55,802 bases of DNA, from positions 1-55,802 of IMG/VR virus record IMGVR_UViG_3300041955_000428; one strand, written 5' to 3'. The stretch comes from a virus. The notes beneath the pieces are model-generated. The model worked only from the letters and a program-made list of their open reading frames with translations, was not told the origin of the DNA and made no database searches. A program made the position numbers and the translations under genes. The stretch's first letter is position 1; each line of letters begins with the position of its first letter. Below are positions 30,973 to 40,524 of this stretch, piece after piece.

Positions 30973-31539
30973 ATGACCGCCTATCGTAAACCAATCGTCC
31001 TGGAAAACGGACAACTCGAACAAGTTCAGGCCGGCGACGGCCTCGATGCCGGCGCGTTTCAGGTGCCAGCCAGCCTCGGTGCGCCGAACCAGGTATTGGC
31101 GGTTCCCGCCAGCGGCACCTTGCTGCAATGGGTCGATCCCGAGGTTTCGGACATTCCGCTGGTCAACGACAACGCCGGCCCCATCGTGATCGGTGCGCCG
31201 GTCTACGTGAAGGCGGACGGCAATGTCGATCTCGCCAAGGCGGACGCACAAGCCACCGCGGACGTGCTCGGGCTGGTGAAGGACATCTCCATTGCGACGA
31301 CCGTGGCGGGCAACGTCTTGTTGGATGGCGTCCTGACGGCTACGACCGCGCAATGGGACGCCGTGGCAGGGACCACGGGCGGTCTGGTGCCGGGGACGGT
31401 TTACTTCCTGAGTGCGGCAACGGCCGGGCAGCTTACGGCCACGCCCCCGAGTACCGCGGGGCAGTTTGTCGTGCGGGTGGGGAAGGCGCTTAGCGCGACC
31501 CAGTTGAACCTGGTGCTCGCGGCTCCGATCAAGCTGTAG
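30973..31539 (+). CDS. Fibre-associated protein without collagen repeats (188 aa)
   Basis: The N-terminal module ([35 protein letters not shown]) resembles the N-terminus of the protein at 31566. Its C-terminal about 120 residues match the head domain of the protein at 30220 ([37 protein letters not shown]). It thus joins the attachment module of one fibre to the tip of another without the triple-helical rod. AAGGAG precedes ATG 30973. Confidence 0.75.
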   Translation: MTAYRKPIVLENGQLEQVQAGDGLDAGAFQVPASLGAPNQVLAVPASGTLLQWVDPEVSDIPLVNDNAGPIVIGAPVYVKADGNVDLAKADAQATADVLGLVKDISIATTVAGNVLLDGVLTATTAQWDAVAGTTGGLVPGTVYFLSAATAGQLTATPPSTAGQFVVRVGKALSATQLNLVLAAPIKL

Positions 31540-31565
31540 GCAACGGGTGGGGCGGGAGTCTTATC

Positions 31566-33584
31566 GTGGCACAACACCAACCACTGGTCGTAGACGACGG
31601 GCAGGTTCGCCAGTTCGCGTCGGGCGACCAACTGGTGATCCCGCCGCTCACTTTTCCTGCCGGCGACGGCGCGGCCGATCAGGTCTTGAGAACGGATGGA
31701 GCCGGGAACCTGGGTTGGACCACGCAGGCTGGTTCCCCTGGGCCCACTGGACCGACTGGATTGACCGGGCCGACAGGCCCCGCGGGTGGCGCGGGTGGTG
31801 TCGGCGCAACCGGAGCCACGGGGCCGACAGGTCCACAAAGCACACGCTGGGGCGGCTTGACGGCATTTCTCGTCGGGGCAACGGGGCCGACTGGCGACAC
31901 CGGCTCGACAGGGCCGACAGGTCCTACCGGGGCGGCAGGTCCTACCGGTGCGATTGGACCGCAGGGCGACATTGGTGCCACCGGCCCTCTCGGGCCCACC
32001 GGAGCAACTGGGCCGCAAGGTGACGTTGGTGCCACTGGCCCTTCCGGCGGACCAACAGGGCCTACAGGCCCCGCAGGACCAACTGGTCCGACAGGACCAC
32101 AAGGGATCAATGGAACCATCGGCGTTGATGGGAGCACGGGGCCAACGGGACCAGCAGGGCCAACCGGTCCGACAGGACCCGCAGGCGCGACGGGGCCCTC
32201 TGGTGGACCGACCGGACCGACAGGACCCGCAGGCTCCACGGGGCCGACCGGTCCGACCGGGATCGACGGGGCAATGGGTTCGACCGGCGCTGCTGGCACG
32301 ACAGGTCCGACCGGACCGACAGGTGCCACAGGCCCACAAAGCACACGCTGGGGCGGCTTGACTGCGTTCCTCGTGGGCGCGACAGGGGCCACGGGACCGG
32401 CGGGGGCTGCGGGGCCTTCCGGCGGCCCGACAGGGCCCACAGGCCCGGCCGGGGCGACGGGACCGGCGGGTGCAGCGGGGCCTACGGGTCCTGCTGGCCC
32501 CACGGGGGCGACCGGCCCGGCGGGGTCGAGCATCGGTGCCGACATCACATATTACATTGGTCCCACGGGGAACGATTCGACAGGCGACGGCAGCAGCGGA
32601 AATCCTTGGGCGACGGTCGGCAAGTTCTTGTCGGTCATCGGCTCCTTGTACATTCCGCAGGCTTACACCGCCACGCTCTATGTCCAGGATGGACACTACA
32701 CGTCGGTCGGCGAGATTGACTACTGGCACCCTTGCGGGGCTCGGGTGCAGATTCTCGGTGTCAACACCTACGACATCAGCATGTCGTCGGTGCAGAGCAC
32801 GAGCGCGATTGGCGGCGGCTACACGGTCGTCCTCAACGTCAGTGACGTGAGCAACATCGCGGTCAACGACTACGTGCTGATTCGGATACCGAGCGGCGGC
32901 ACGAAGCCGTTGATGCTGTGCGGCTGCCACCAGGTCACGAATGTGGACACCGTGAACGATCGCGTCACGTTGCTGGTCTACAGTTTCTCCAGCGACGTGC
33001 CGAGCGGTGCGGTCACAGGCTACATCCGCGTGCTCAAGAGCACCCTCACGTTCACAGGCGATGGGTTCCATGTCGGAGCCGATGTCACACTGGGAAAGAT
33101 GGCGCTCATCGGCGTGCGGAACACGGGGACGAGCGCCGTGCTTGTCGGGACTGGCAGCCAATGGGCCGGCGGCAATCCGTCGATCTTCTTGCAGTCCATC
33201 GGCTGCAACAATTTCGATTTCGGCGTGAAGTTGTACCACGGCTACGCGACGACGGACCAATGGCTGTGCATCAGCGGTTGCGGCGGCATGGCGGCTGGAG
33301 CCGGGCTCTATGCGTCCGGCGGCGACTCCGCGATGGACGCGCCGTTCACGGCGATCGGCGGGGCCTATACCGGCATCCTGGCGCGGAATTACGGCTTCAT
33401 TGACATCACCGGCGGCAGTTTGGTCGGCAGCGGGAACGGCTATGGTGCCAGCGCCTATGTCGGCGGTCTGTGCCGTGTCACGTCCGTGAACACGCAGTCC
33501 AACACGACGAACTACAACCCGGCCCTCAACACGGTGGGGAACGCCAACGCCTTGATCTCCAATTACGCTTCGAGCGAATACTGA
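31566..33584 (+). CDS. Collagen-like fibre with beta-helix C-terminal domain (672 aa)
   Basis: GTG 31566. N-terminal module about 55 residues ([18 protein letters not shown]), then about 270 residues of Gly-X-Y triplets broken twice by the same insert [13 protein letters not shown]. The C-terminal about 345 residues look like a right-handed beta-helix or pectate-lyase-like domain ([17 protein letters not shown] is a typical entry motif). This is the architecture of a tailspike-like adhesin on a collagen stalk. The two inserts are near-identical in DNA as well. Confidence 0.8.
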   Translation: MAQHQPLVVDDGQVRQFASGDQLVIPPLTFPAGDGAADQVLRTDGAGNLGWTTQAGSPGPTGPTGLTGPTGPAGGAGGVGATGATGPTGPQSTRWGGLTAFLVGATGPTGDTGSTGPTGPTGAAGPTGAIGPQGDIGATGPLGPTGATGPQGDVGATGPSGGPTGPTGPAGPTGPTGPQGINGTIGVDGSTGPTGPAGPTGPTGPAGATGPSGGPTGPTGPAGSTGPTGPTGIDGAMGSTGAAGTTGPTGPTGATGPQSTRWGGLTAFLVGATGATGPAGAAGPSGGPTGPTGPAGATGPAGAAGPTGPAGPTGATGPAGSSIGADITYYIGPTGNDSTGDGSSGNPWATVGKFLSVIGSLYIPQAYTATLYVQDGHYTSVGEIDYWHPCGARVQILGVNTYDISMSSVQSTSAIGGGYTVVLNVSDVSNIAVNDYVLIRIPSGGTKPLMLCGCHQVTNVDTVNDRVTLLVYSFSSDVPSGAVTGYIRVLKSTLTFTGDGFHVGADVTLGKMALIGVRNTGTSAVLVGTGSQWAGGNPSIFLQSIGCNNFDFGVKLYHGYATTDQWLCISGCGGMAAGAGLYASGGDSAMDAPFTAIGGAYTGILARNYGFIDITGGSLVGSGNGYGASAYVGGLCRVTSVNTQSNTTNYNPALNTVGNANALISNYASSEY

Positions 33585-33648
33585 GTCGCGGGGAGAGACC
33601 CGACCTGAACCCTCAACCCAACCACGTCAACGCGAACGAGAGACCCGT

Positions 33649-34794
33649 ATGCGATTTCATGTTGTCGGCTTGCCGCACACGCAGACCCACTCCCGACATT
33701 CCGCGTGCGCCTTCACGACGAAGGTGCTCCATTTCTGCCAGATGATGACGAGCCTTGGCCACGAGGTCTTTCACTACGGTGCCGAGGGGAGCCAGGTCGA
33801 ATGCACCGAAGACGTGTCAGTCCTGTCAGCGCCCGAGCAGGAAGCCTGGTTCGGCAAGTTCGATCCTGACGCCCTTTACGACGTGGACTGGAGCGGTCAG
33901 GCATCCTACTGGCGGCTCTTGAACGAGCGGGCAGCGGCCGAGATCAACAAGCGGAAGCAGCCGGGCGACTTCGTGTGCATCATCATGGGGACGATGAACC
34001 TGCCCCTGGTCAAGGCGGTCGGCGACGACGTGCTGGTCGTGGAGTACGGCATCGGCTACAACGGGACGTTTGCCAATTATCGGGTGTTCGAGTCCTACGC
34101 CCACATGCACAAGGTATTGGGCGTGCAGGGTGGCTACGACCCGAACGGCAAGTTCTACGACGTGGTGATCCCCAACTACCTGAACCCTGCCGACTATCCC
34201 TTCCGGGCCGAGAGGGGCGACTACTACCTTTACATCGGCCGGCTGGTGAAGCGGAAGGGCATCAACATCGCGGTGGAGACCTGCAAGCGGCTCGGGGTCA
34301 AGCTGAAGATCGCCGGGCAGGGCTGCATCAAGGTGGAGGACAACCGGATTGTCTGCACGGACGGCGAGGTGTACGAAGGCGACAACCTTGAATACGTCGG
34401 CGCGGTCACGGGTGCCAAACGGGCGCAACTTTACGGTCAGGCTATCGCCACCTTTGTCCCAACGCTGTATGTCGAGCCCTTCGGCACGGTGGCGGTCGAA
34501 TCGCAGATGGCGGGCACGCCGGCCATCACGACCGACTGGGGCGCGTTCCCGGAGACCGTGGAGCACGGCAAGACCGGCTTCCGCTGCCGCACGCTGGATC
34601 ACTTCCTGTTTGCGGCCCGCAACGCCCCGACGCTGGACCGCGGCTACATCCACCGGCGGGCAGTCGCCAACTACAGCATGGATCGCATCCGCTGGCGCTA
34701 CCAAGAGTATTTCCAGATGTTGTCCGACCTGTGGGGACAAGGTTGGTACACCGAACGTGAACGAACACAGCTCGACTGGCTCACGCCTGCGTAG
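33649..34794 (+). CDS. Glycosyltransferase, GT4-like (381 aa)
   Basis: The C-terminal GT-B half has YLYIGRLVKRKG (193-204) and YVEPFGTVAVESQMAGTPAI (274-293), with the two conserved glutamates of the EPFG...E motif (E276, E284). The N-terminal half is a Rossmann-like acceptor domain. It would transfer a sugar from a nucleotide donor to an acceptor. Its position right after four fibre genes with Thr-rich collagen triplets suggests the fibres as acceptor, although host polymers are an alternative. Confidence 0.85.
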   Translation: MRFHVVGLPHTQTHSRHSACAFTTKVLHFCQMMTSLGHEVFHYGAEGSQVECTEDVSVLSAPEQEAWFGKFDPDALYDVDWSGQASYWRLLNERAAAEINKRKQPGDFVCIIMGTMNLPLVKAVGDDVLVVEYGIGYNGTFANYRVFESYAHMHKVLGVQGGYDPNGKFYDVVIPNYLNPADYPFRAERGDYYLYIGRLVKRKGINIAVETCKRLGVKLKIAGQGCIKVEDNRIVCTDGEVYEGDNLEYVGAVTGAKRAQLYGQAIATFVPTLYVEPFGTVAVESQMAGTPAITTDWGAFPETVEHGKTGFRCRTLDHFLFAARNAPTLDRGYIHRRAVANYSMDRIRWRYQEYFQMLSDLWGQGWYTERERTQLDWLTPA

Positions 34795-34805
34795 GAGGTG
34801 GTCCG

Positions 34806-35375
34806 ATGGCGATTGACACATCCATCTACGGCTCTCTGGACGAGGCGGACGAATACTTCGAGTCTCGCCTGCACTCGGAGCCGTGGGAGGATGCCAACGC
34901 CAGGGAACAGTTCAAAGCGTTGCTGGCGGCCCGGCGGCTGATCGACAATCTCAACTTCAAGGGCGACAAGCACGCGGTCTGGGTGTTCCATCAGGACGTG
35001 CCTCCCCCTTGGCGCGATCCGGCGGACGACGCTTGCAGCCGAAGGGCGTGGGAACAGTACCGCCAGCAAGAGCGGAACGCCGAGGCGAGCCAGCCATTGG
35101 AGTTTCCCCGCGGCGGGGACACAGTGGTCCCGGAGGCGATCCGGCGGGCGCAGTACGAACTGGCGCTGAGCCTCTTGGACGACGTGGACCCGCAAATGGA
35201 GTTGGAGAACCTGTCGGTCACGGCCCAAGGCCACGCCGAAGTGCGCACGCACTATGAGCGAAACATGGTGCCGATCGAACATCTTGTCAATCTCGTGCCG
35301 AACCCCCTGGCCTGGTCGCTCTTGAAGCCATTTCTGCGCGACGAGCAGACGGTCAGGTTGTCACGAGTTTCGTAG
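34806..35375 (+). CDS. Head-tail connector, DnaT-like (189 aa)
   Basis: ATG 34806 follows AGGAGGTGG. The protein is helical (YGSLDEADEYFESRL, then AARRLIDNLNFKG) in the pattern of phage proteins called DnaT-like or head-tail adaptor. A C-terminal region with NLVPNPLAWSLLKPFL is also common there. It should sit at the capsid vertex below the portal. Position after the fibre genes and before the scaffold is unusual but compatible. Confidence 0.65.
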   Translation: MAIDTSIYGSLDEADEYFESRLHSEPWEDANAREQFKALLAARRLIDNLNFKGDKHAVWVFHQDVPPPWRDPADDACSRRAWEQYRQQERNAEASQPLEFPRGGDTVVPEAIRRAQYELALSLLDDVDPQMELENLSVTAQGHAEVRTHYERNMVPIEHLVNLVPNPLAWSLLKPFLRDEQTVRLSRVS

Positions 35376-35502
35376 CCCGGCGCGTGCCGGCTTCCATTGC
35401 TGGGCCAACACGGCGGCCCATTCTAAGGCCGTGGTATCCAAGACGCCTGGCGGACCACGACGCCTGCGCCTTCACCTCTGTCGTGGGTGTGGGAACAGTA
35501 CG

Positions 35503-36426
35503 ATGCGAAATCTCTATCTGTCGCGTGCGGTGTTGGCTTCTTTCGAGGGTGAGGGCGGCGTGGGCGCGGGCGCTGGTGACGGCGGTGGCGCGGGTGCCGG
35601 GGCCGGGGCTGGCGCGGGTGCGGGCATAGGTGCCGGCACTGGCGCGGGTGCCGCCGCAGGTGCGGGCGCGGGTGCCGGGACCGGAGTTGGCGCGGGCGAT
35701 GGCCGCTTCACCCAGGAGGATGTCAACCGGATGCTCGCCGACGACCGGCGTAAGCATCAGACGCAGATTCAGCGGGTCGAGAAGATGCTGGAGGAGACGG
35801 CAGCGTCCAAGAACCTGACCATCCAAGAGCGCGAGATGTTGGCCCAGCAGTTGGAGGACCTGCGAAAGGAGACGCGGACGAAGGAACAGCAGTTGGCTCA
35901 CGACAAGAAGCAACTCGAAGAGCAGTACCAGAAGCAGTTGGCGGACGAGAGGAAGGTCCGCGAACAGTGGGAGACTCGCTACCGCGAGGGCACCGTGGAG
36001 CGGGCCTTGATGGATGCGGCCGTCGGCGGCGATGCGTTCAACACCAACACGGTCATGTCCGTGTTGCGCCCCATGACTCGCCTGACCGAGATCACGGACG
36101 AGAAGACGGGCAAGGGCACGGGGAAATTCAAGGTCATGGTGGACTTCCCGGACACCGATCCCAACACCGGGGAACCGACTGTGACCTTGCACACGCCCGA
36201 GAGCGCTGTGAAGCGGATGAAAGACTTGCCGCAGGTCTACGGCAACCTCTTCAAGTCCGGCGTCGTCAGCGGCATCGGGTCGAGTGCGGCAACCGGCGGC
36301 CTTGCGTCGGGTGCTGGCGGCAAAGTGGACCCCAGGAAGCTCTCGCAAGAGCAGTATTTGAAAATCCGGCAAGAGAACCCTGCTCTGCTCGGATTGCGCC
36401 CGCAGAAGGGCAAGTCCGGCCGCTAG
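35503..36426 (+). CDS. Scaffolding protein with Gly-Ala repeat (307 aa)
   Basis: I start at ATG 35503 (MRNLYLSRAVLASFEGEGG); codons upstream of it are Arg-rich shadow. Residues about 17-65 are a (Gly-Ala)n run, then a helical, highly charged coiled-coil section (residues about 70-170: KNLTIQEREMLAQQLEDL and similar). A flexible Gly-rich C-terminus ends in a basic tail. This is the composition of a capsid scaffold, and the major capsid gene follows directly. The silk-like Gly-Ala run is unusual. Confidence 0.75.
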   Translation: MRNLYLSRAVLASFEGEGGVGAGAGDGGGAGAGAGAGAGAGIGAGTGAGAAAGAGAGAGTGVGAGDGRFTQEDVNRMLADDRRKHQTQIQRVEKMLEETAASKNLTIQEREMLAQQLEDLRKETRTKEQQLAHDKKQLEEQYQKQLADERKVREQWETRYREGTVERALMDAAVGGDAFNTNTVMSVLRPMTRLTEITDEKTGKGTGKFKVMVDFPDTDPNTGEPTVTLHTPESAVKRMKDLPQVYGNLFKSGVVSGIGSSAATGGLASGAGGKVDPRKLSQEQYLKIRQENPALLGLRPQKGKSGR

Positions 36427-36457
36427 TTGGTCCGTTCATCAGGGGATCGTCGTGAGC

Positions 36458-36474
36458 GGCCGCGAGTTGCGGCC
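36458..36474 (+). terminator. Short hairpin between scaffold and capsid genes
   Basis: GGCCGC / GCGGCC stem of 6 bp with a 5-base loop, followed by TCTTGTGTTTCTT. It may reduce readthrough or mark an mRNA end before the capsid gene. Confidence 0.4.
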
Positions 36475-36516
36475 TCTTGTGTTTCTTGATCCTGACAACT
36501 CTGTGGAGTGACAACG

Positions 36517-37983
36517 ATGAATCCGCTTTACCTCTCGCACGCCGCCGTGGCGTGCTTCGACAACAACTTCGACGTGACCGGCACGGGCGCGAATGGCTTC
36601 ATTCCCGAACTGTGGGCGGCCGAGGGTCTGGCGATCCTCCAGGAAAACATGGTGATCGCCAACCTGGTCCACCGGGACTTCGAGAACGAAATCCGCCAGT
36701 TCGGCGACGTGGTGAACACCCGCCGGCCGGGCAACTTCCAGATTCGCCGCAAGCAGGACGGCACCACGCTTCAGAACCAGGACGCGAACGCCACGAACGT
36801 CCGCGTGCCGTTGAACCAGTGGTTCTACACCAGCTTCACCATCAAGGACGGCGAGGCCAGCAAGTCGTTCCAAGACCTGGTGGACATCTACCTCCGGCCG
36901 GGCATGATTACCATTGCCCGTTCGGTGGACCGCGCCGTCCTGGGCCAGGTCCACGGGTTCCTGGGCGGACCGACCGCCCGCGTGGGCCGGCTGGCCAACC
37001 TCTCGGCGCAGAACAGCAAGGACTTCGTGCTGGAAGCCCGCGAGCGGCTGAACATCAACAAGGCCCCGCTGGAGGGCCGCAACCTGGTCTTGGCTCCGAT
37101 CAGCGAGACCTCGCTGTTGAAGAATGAGTTGTTCATCGCGGCTCAGCAACGCGGTGACTTCGGCACGGCGTTGGAAAGCGCCACCCTGGGACGGATTCTC
37201 GGGTTCGACACCTACATGGACCAGAACGTCAACAGCGTCGCCGCCGGCAACTGCGACGTGGACGCTGCGGGCACCGTCACCGCGGCCCTGGCCGCGGGCG
37301 GCAGCGGCTCGCAGGCGATCACCGCCGGCACCTACGCGCCGCTGGCGACGGGTGGCGAGTTCGCCGTCGTGGCCGGCAACGATCAGCCGACCTACGTGAC
37401 CGCGACCGCCGGGACCCCGGTGGATCACGTCACCCTCAACGAAGCGAACAAGTACGCCACCACCGCCGGGGCCAGCCTGTCGGTCTACAAGGCGTGCGCC
37501 GTGGCGGCAACCCAACTCGCGGGTTGGGTCGAGCCCGTGACGGTGACGGGCTACGTCAACCCGCCGCAGATCGGCCAGTTGATCGCGTTCCAGTCCGCCG
37601 GCTCTCCGCGGCAGACCTACACGATCATCGAGTCCTACCAGGCGGACGCGGACGGGACGCCGAATCCCGCCGGCACCTGCCAGGCGCTCTACCTGGACCG
37701 GCCGCTGGACTACGGTGTCACCACCGCCGACAAGTGCTTCCCGGGCCCGGCCGGCGCACTGAACATGGCCTTCCACCGGAACGCCATCGCCCTCGTCACC
37801 CGTCCGTTGGCCATTCCGAACAACGCGATGGGCGTGCTCTCGCACGTCGGTGTCTACAACGACATCGCTATGCGCGTGTCGATGCAGTACAGCATCGCCC
37901 AGGGCGGCACGGTGGTCAACCTGGACATCCTCGCGGGTGTCGCCATCCTGGACACGAACCTCTGCGTCGTGCTCCAGGGCTAA
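36517..37983 (+). CDS. Major capsid protein, P22-coat-like (488 aa)
   Basis: Start ATG 36517 has GGAG 8 bases upstream; GTG 36508 is out of reach of that site. The N-terminal region (FIPELWAAEGLAILQENMV, RPGNFQIRRKQDG) resembles P22-type coat proteins of the HK97 fold. An Ala/Gly/Thr-rich insertion from about residue 240 to 330 could be a surface I-domain. It follows the scaffold gene and is closed by a very strong terminator, as expected for the most highly expressed gene. Confidence 0.8.
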   Translation: MNPLYLSHAAVACFDNNFDVTGTGANGFIPELWAAEGLAILQENMVIANLVHRDFENEIRQFGDVVNTRRPGNFQIRRKQDGTTLQNQDANATNVRVPLNQWFYTSFTIKDGEASKSFQDLVDIYLRPGMITIARSVDRAVLGQVHGFLGGPTARVGRLANLSAQNSKDFVLEARERLNINKAPLEGRNLVLAPISETSLLKNELFIAAQQRGDFGTALESATLGRILGFDTYMDQNVNSVAAGNCDVDAAGTVTAALAAGGSGSQAITAGTYAPLATGGEFAVVAGNDQPTYVTATAGTPVDHVTLNEANKYATTAGASLSVYKACAVAATQLAGWVEPVTVTGYVNPPQIGQLIAFQSAGSPRQTYTIIESYQADADGTPNPAGTCQALYLDRPLDYGVTTADKCFPGPAGALNMAFHRNAIALVTRPLAIPNNAMGVLSHVGVYNDIAMRVSMQYSIAQGGTVVNLDILAGVAILDTNLCVVLQG

Positions 37984-38007
37984 GCCCGCTGTCTCAAGGT
38001 CACGAAT

Positions 38008-38040
38008 CCGCCCGGCCCGGAGCGCATCCGGGCCGGGCGG
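38008..38040 (+). terminator. Strong terminator after the capsid gene
   Basis: Perfect 14-bp stem (38008-38021 with 38027-38040; CCGCCCGGCCCGGA and complement), 5-base loop, followed by CCCTTCT. It would end or attenuate transcription beyond the capsid gene. Confidence 0.8.
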
Positions 38041-38071
38041 CCCTTCTCGCTTCGCAGGTGGAGGCCCCGTT

Positions 38072-38341
38072 ATGGACATGACCGACCTTTGGCTGCTGCT
38101 CAGGCAGTACGGGCCGCTGGTGCTGGTAGTGGGATTCTTCCTCTGGCAGAACTGGCTCCGCGAATTGCGCATGAGCAACCGCATCAACAAGCTGGAAGAC
38201 GAGCAGCGCAAGGTGCTGCTGCCGATGGTGGAACGCTGCACGGACGTGATCTCGCAGAATACGGCCATGATGGAGCGGCTGGAAAAGGCCCTGGACGGCC
38301 GCTTCGAGTGCCCCTTGCGGCACCAATGCCCCGAGGGATAG
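38072..38341 (+). CDS. Small membrane protein, holin-like by architecture (89 aa)
   Basis: GGAGG precedes ATG 38072. One transmembrane helix (LLLRQYGPLVLVVGFFLW, residues 8-26) is followed by a charged helix and C-terminal CPLRHQC. A single N-terminal membrane segment with a cytoplasmic coiled coil is typical of BhlA/UviB-like holins and of other small phage membrane proteins. Its position among head-tail genes is not typical of a holin, so the role is open. Confidence 0.55.
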   Translation: MDMTDLWLLLRQYGPLVLVVGFFLWQNWLRELRMSNRINKLEDEQRKVLLPMVERCTDVISQNTAMMERLEKALDGRFECPLRHQCPEG

Positions 38342-38345
38342 CCCG

Positions 38346-38870
38346 ATGAAGAACGTCAATCCCATCCACAATCGCTTCATGCGGCTGGCAATGTACATCC
38401 ACAAGCGCCGCAACGGCGCGACCGTGTTTGTGCGCCGCAAGGTCCAGGTCCAGGCCGACACGACGACCGGCCAGACCGCCTGGACCATCAAGACCTGGAA
38501 GGTCAAGCGCGTCGTCATACTTCCCGCGAAGAATCAGCGGGAGGTGCGGCAGAACGCGGGGGCGATGACCGCCAATCGGGCGATCATTCAAGGCTCCAGC
38601 TTCGATACCGGCGGTCGCCAGTTCCTTTTCGACCGCCGCGGGGTGCCGTCCGATCTCGTCCTGCAACGGGACGACTGGATCGTGTTCAACGACCGGCACT
38701 ACGACATCGAAAGCATCACGGAGTACGAGTTCGACACGGCCTGGGTGGTGCTCGGCAAGGAACTGAAAGGGCGCGTCGAAGTCATCGACGAAATCCACAA
38801 CCCGTGGAAAACGCGACTGGACGCGAACGACCAGCTACCGCTTGACGACCATCCCACAACCAGCCCATAG
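38346..38870 (+). CDS. Head-tail connector/stopper-like protein (174 aa)
   Basis: Starts at ATG 38346, 4 bases after the previous stop. It has a beta-rich core (NDRHYDIESITEYEFDTAW, followed by a VVLGKEL strand), which resembles small beta-barrel head-closure proteins that end in HYDI-type strands. Position between capsid and tail-terminator genes supports a connector. The family was not confirmed. Confidence 0.6.
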   Translation: MKNVNPIHNRFMRLAMYIHKRRNGATVFVRRKVQVQADTTTGQTAWTIKTWKVKRVVILPAKNQREVRQNAGAMTANRAIIQGSSFDTGGRQFLFDRRGVPSDLVLQRDDWIVFNDRHYDIESITEYEFDTAWVVLGKELKGRVEVIDEIHNPWKTRLDANDQLPLDDHPTTSP

Positions 38871-38878
38871 GTGCTCGC

Positions 38879-39367
38879 ATGGCAGTGAATCCGAATTGGG
38901 CGCGTTGGGCGTTCGCATCCGTGGCGACCCTGATGAAACGGATCGCCAAGGACGCGAACATCCCGGCGCTGATGGAGGGATTGGACGAGCGGACGACCCA
39001 GTTCATGGACTCGGCCCAGCGGGTGGAAATCCGCATGTCCGGCCCCTTCACGAAGGAACTGAGCAAAGACTACTACGAGTTGGGCGTTGACATCAACCTG
39101 CTCTTCACGAGCCGGTATGAGGCCAACGGGAACCAATACGACATCATCACCACGGTCGGGAAGTTTCACGAGGCGTTGGACAATCCGATCCCGCTGAAGC
39201 GCTACGGCGACCAACCCGGTGACGATGGGAGCCTCGTGATCTGCTTGCTGCCTCGTTCAGGACGCAACGACGCAGTGCGTGTGTTTCATTTCGGGCAGAC
39301 CGATCAGACCGACCGGCAGAAGCAGGTGATGATCGACGCCCGCTACGTTATCGACCTTGACGGCTAG
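38879..39367 (+). CDS. Tail terminator/neck-type protein (162 aa)
   Basis: ATG 38879, 8 bases after the previous gene. Helical N-terminus (LMKRIAKDANIPALMEGLD), then a mixed alpha/beta body (LSKDYYELGVDINLLFTSRY). Order in the operon (connector, this gene, tail tube) matches a tail terminator or completion protein. Assignment is by gene order. Confidence 0.55.
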   Translation: MAVNPNWARWAFASVATLMKRIAKDANIPALMEGLDERTTQFMDSAQRVEIRMSGPFTKELSKDYYELGVDINLLFTSRYEANGNQYDIITTVGKFHEALDNPIPLKRYGDQPGDDGSLVICLLPRSGRNDAVRVFHFGQTDQTDRQKQVMIDARYVIDLDG

Positions 39368-39388
39368 GCAACAGGAGATCAACCAACT

Positions 39389-40477
39389 ATGGCTCGCATT
39401 GAACTGAAATACTGCACCATCCGCATGAAGGATGGTCTGAACGGCACGGGTCTGGTCAACCAGCCGACCACCGTGCCGGCGGCGGGCGACACGTCGCTCA
39501 GCCTCGATACGCTGGCGCTGAACACCCTGACGCCGGAGAAGGTCCCCGTGGGCGCGACCTTTACGGTCGTGGGCGAGACGCAACCGCCGTACACCGCTCC
39601 CGACCGGCTGAACAACACCTTCGCGCAGGTTCACACCGTCACCGGCCGCACGCAGGCGACGACTGCTGCTGTGAACGCGGCCCAGACCGTCACTCTGACG
39701 ACGGTGGCGGACTACTTTACGCTGACCTTCAACGGACAGACGACCGCCCAGATCGCCTACAATGCGGCGGCTGCCGCAGTCCAGGCCGCGCTGGATGCCG
39801 TTTTCAACGCCGCTTTCAGCGTGAGCGGCGCTGCGGGCGGCCCGTACACGGTGACGTTCATCGGCACCCTGGCCGGTTCGCCGCAGCCCTTGATGACGGC
39901 AGCGCCGGGCCCTGCCGGGGGCACCGTCGTCGTGGCCAGTTCCGTCGTGGGCGTCGTGCCCGGGGCGGATGTCACGACCGCCATCACCTTCTCACCGCCG
40001 CTTGGTCCCGGCACCTATGCCGACGACGCCGTTGTGACCTTCGGGCCGCAGCAAATCAACATCAAGATGGGCGACGGCAACCTGACTTACACCGAGCACC
40101 GGGACTACCAATACCTCCTGGACCGCGGCTACCTGGATACCGTCCGCGAGCCGAAGGATGTCCCGATGGACGTGAAGGTGGATGGCGTGTACGAGCACAT
40201 CGTCTCGATCACCGGCGAGAACGTCACGCCCATCGAAGCCTTGGAAGGCACCGGGCGGGCGTCGGAGTGGGTTAGCTCCTCGGCCGACCAGTGCGAGCCG
40301 TACTGCATCGACCTGGAAGTCGATTACGAGCCGCCCTGTGCGCCGTCGCAAGCGGAATTGTCGGTGTTCCCGATGTTCCGCGCCGAGACCCGCGAAATGA
40401 ACTTCAACGCGGCGACCATCAACCTGACGGGCAAGTGCTTCGTGAAGACTCCGATCATCACCCGTCCCAACGCCTGA
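39389..40477 (+). CDS. Major tail tube protein with inserted domain (362 aa)
   Basis: The first 75 and last about 145 residues have a tail-tube-like beta pattern (IRMKDGLNGTGLVNQ; VDGVYEHIVSITGENV). Between about residues 105 and 195 lies an Ala/Thr/Val-rich insertion with the repeat-like phrase FTLTFNGQTTAQIAYNAA, which resembles a surface add-on module found in other phage proteins. It should form the inner tube polymerising on the tape measure. AGGAG precedes ATG 39389. Confidence 0.7.
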   Translation: MARIELKYCTIRMKDGLNGTGLVNQPTTVPAAGDTSLSLDTLALNTLTPEKVPVGATFTVVGETQPPYTAPDRLNNTFAQVHTVTGRTQATTAAVNAAQTVTLTTVADYFTLTFNGQTTAQIAYNAAAAAVQAALDAVFNAAFSVSGAAGGPYTVTFIGTLAGSPQPLMTAAPGPAGGTVVVASSVVGVVPGADVTTAITFSPPLGPGTYADDAVVTFGPQQINIKMGDGNLTYTEHRDYQYLLDRGYLDTVREPKDVPMDVKVDGVYEHIVSITGENVTPIEALEGTGRASEWVSSSADQCEPYCIDLEVDYEPPCAPSQAELSVFPMFRAETREMNFNAATINLTGKCFVKTPIITRPNA

Positions 40478-40524
40478 CGACTCCCCGGTCCGTATGGCCG
40501 GTTCCGCTAGTCAACGGGCTAGCC

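Noticed and set aside
38072-38341. Firm holin call
   Set aside because: Only one membrane helix and a coiled coil are visible, and the gene lies among connector genes; kept as holin-like by architecture only.
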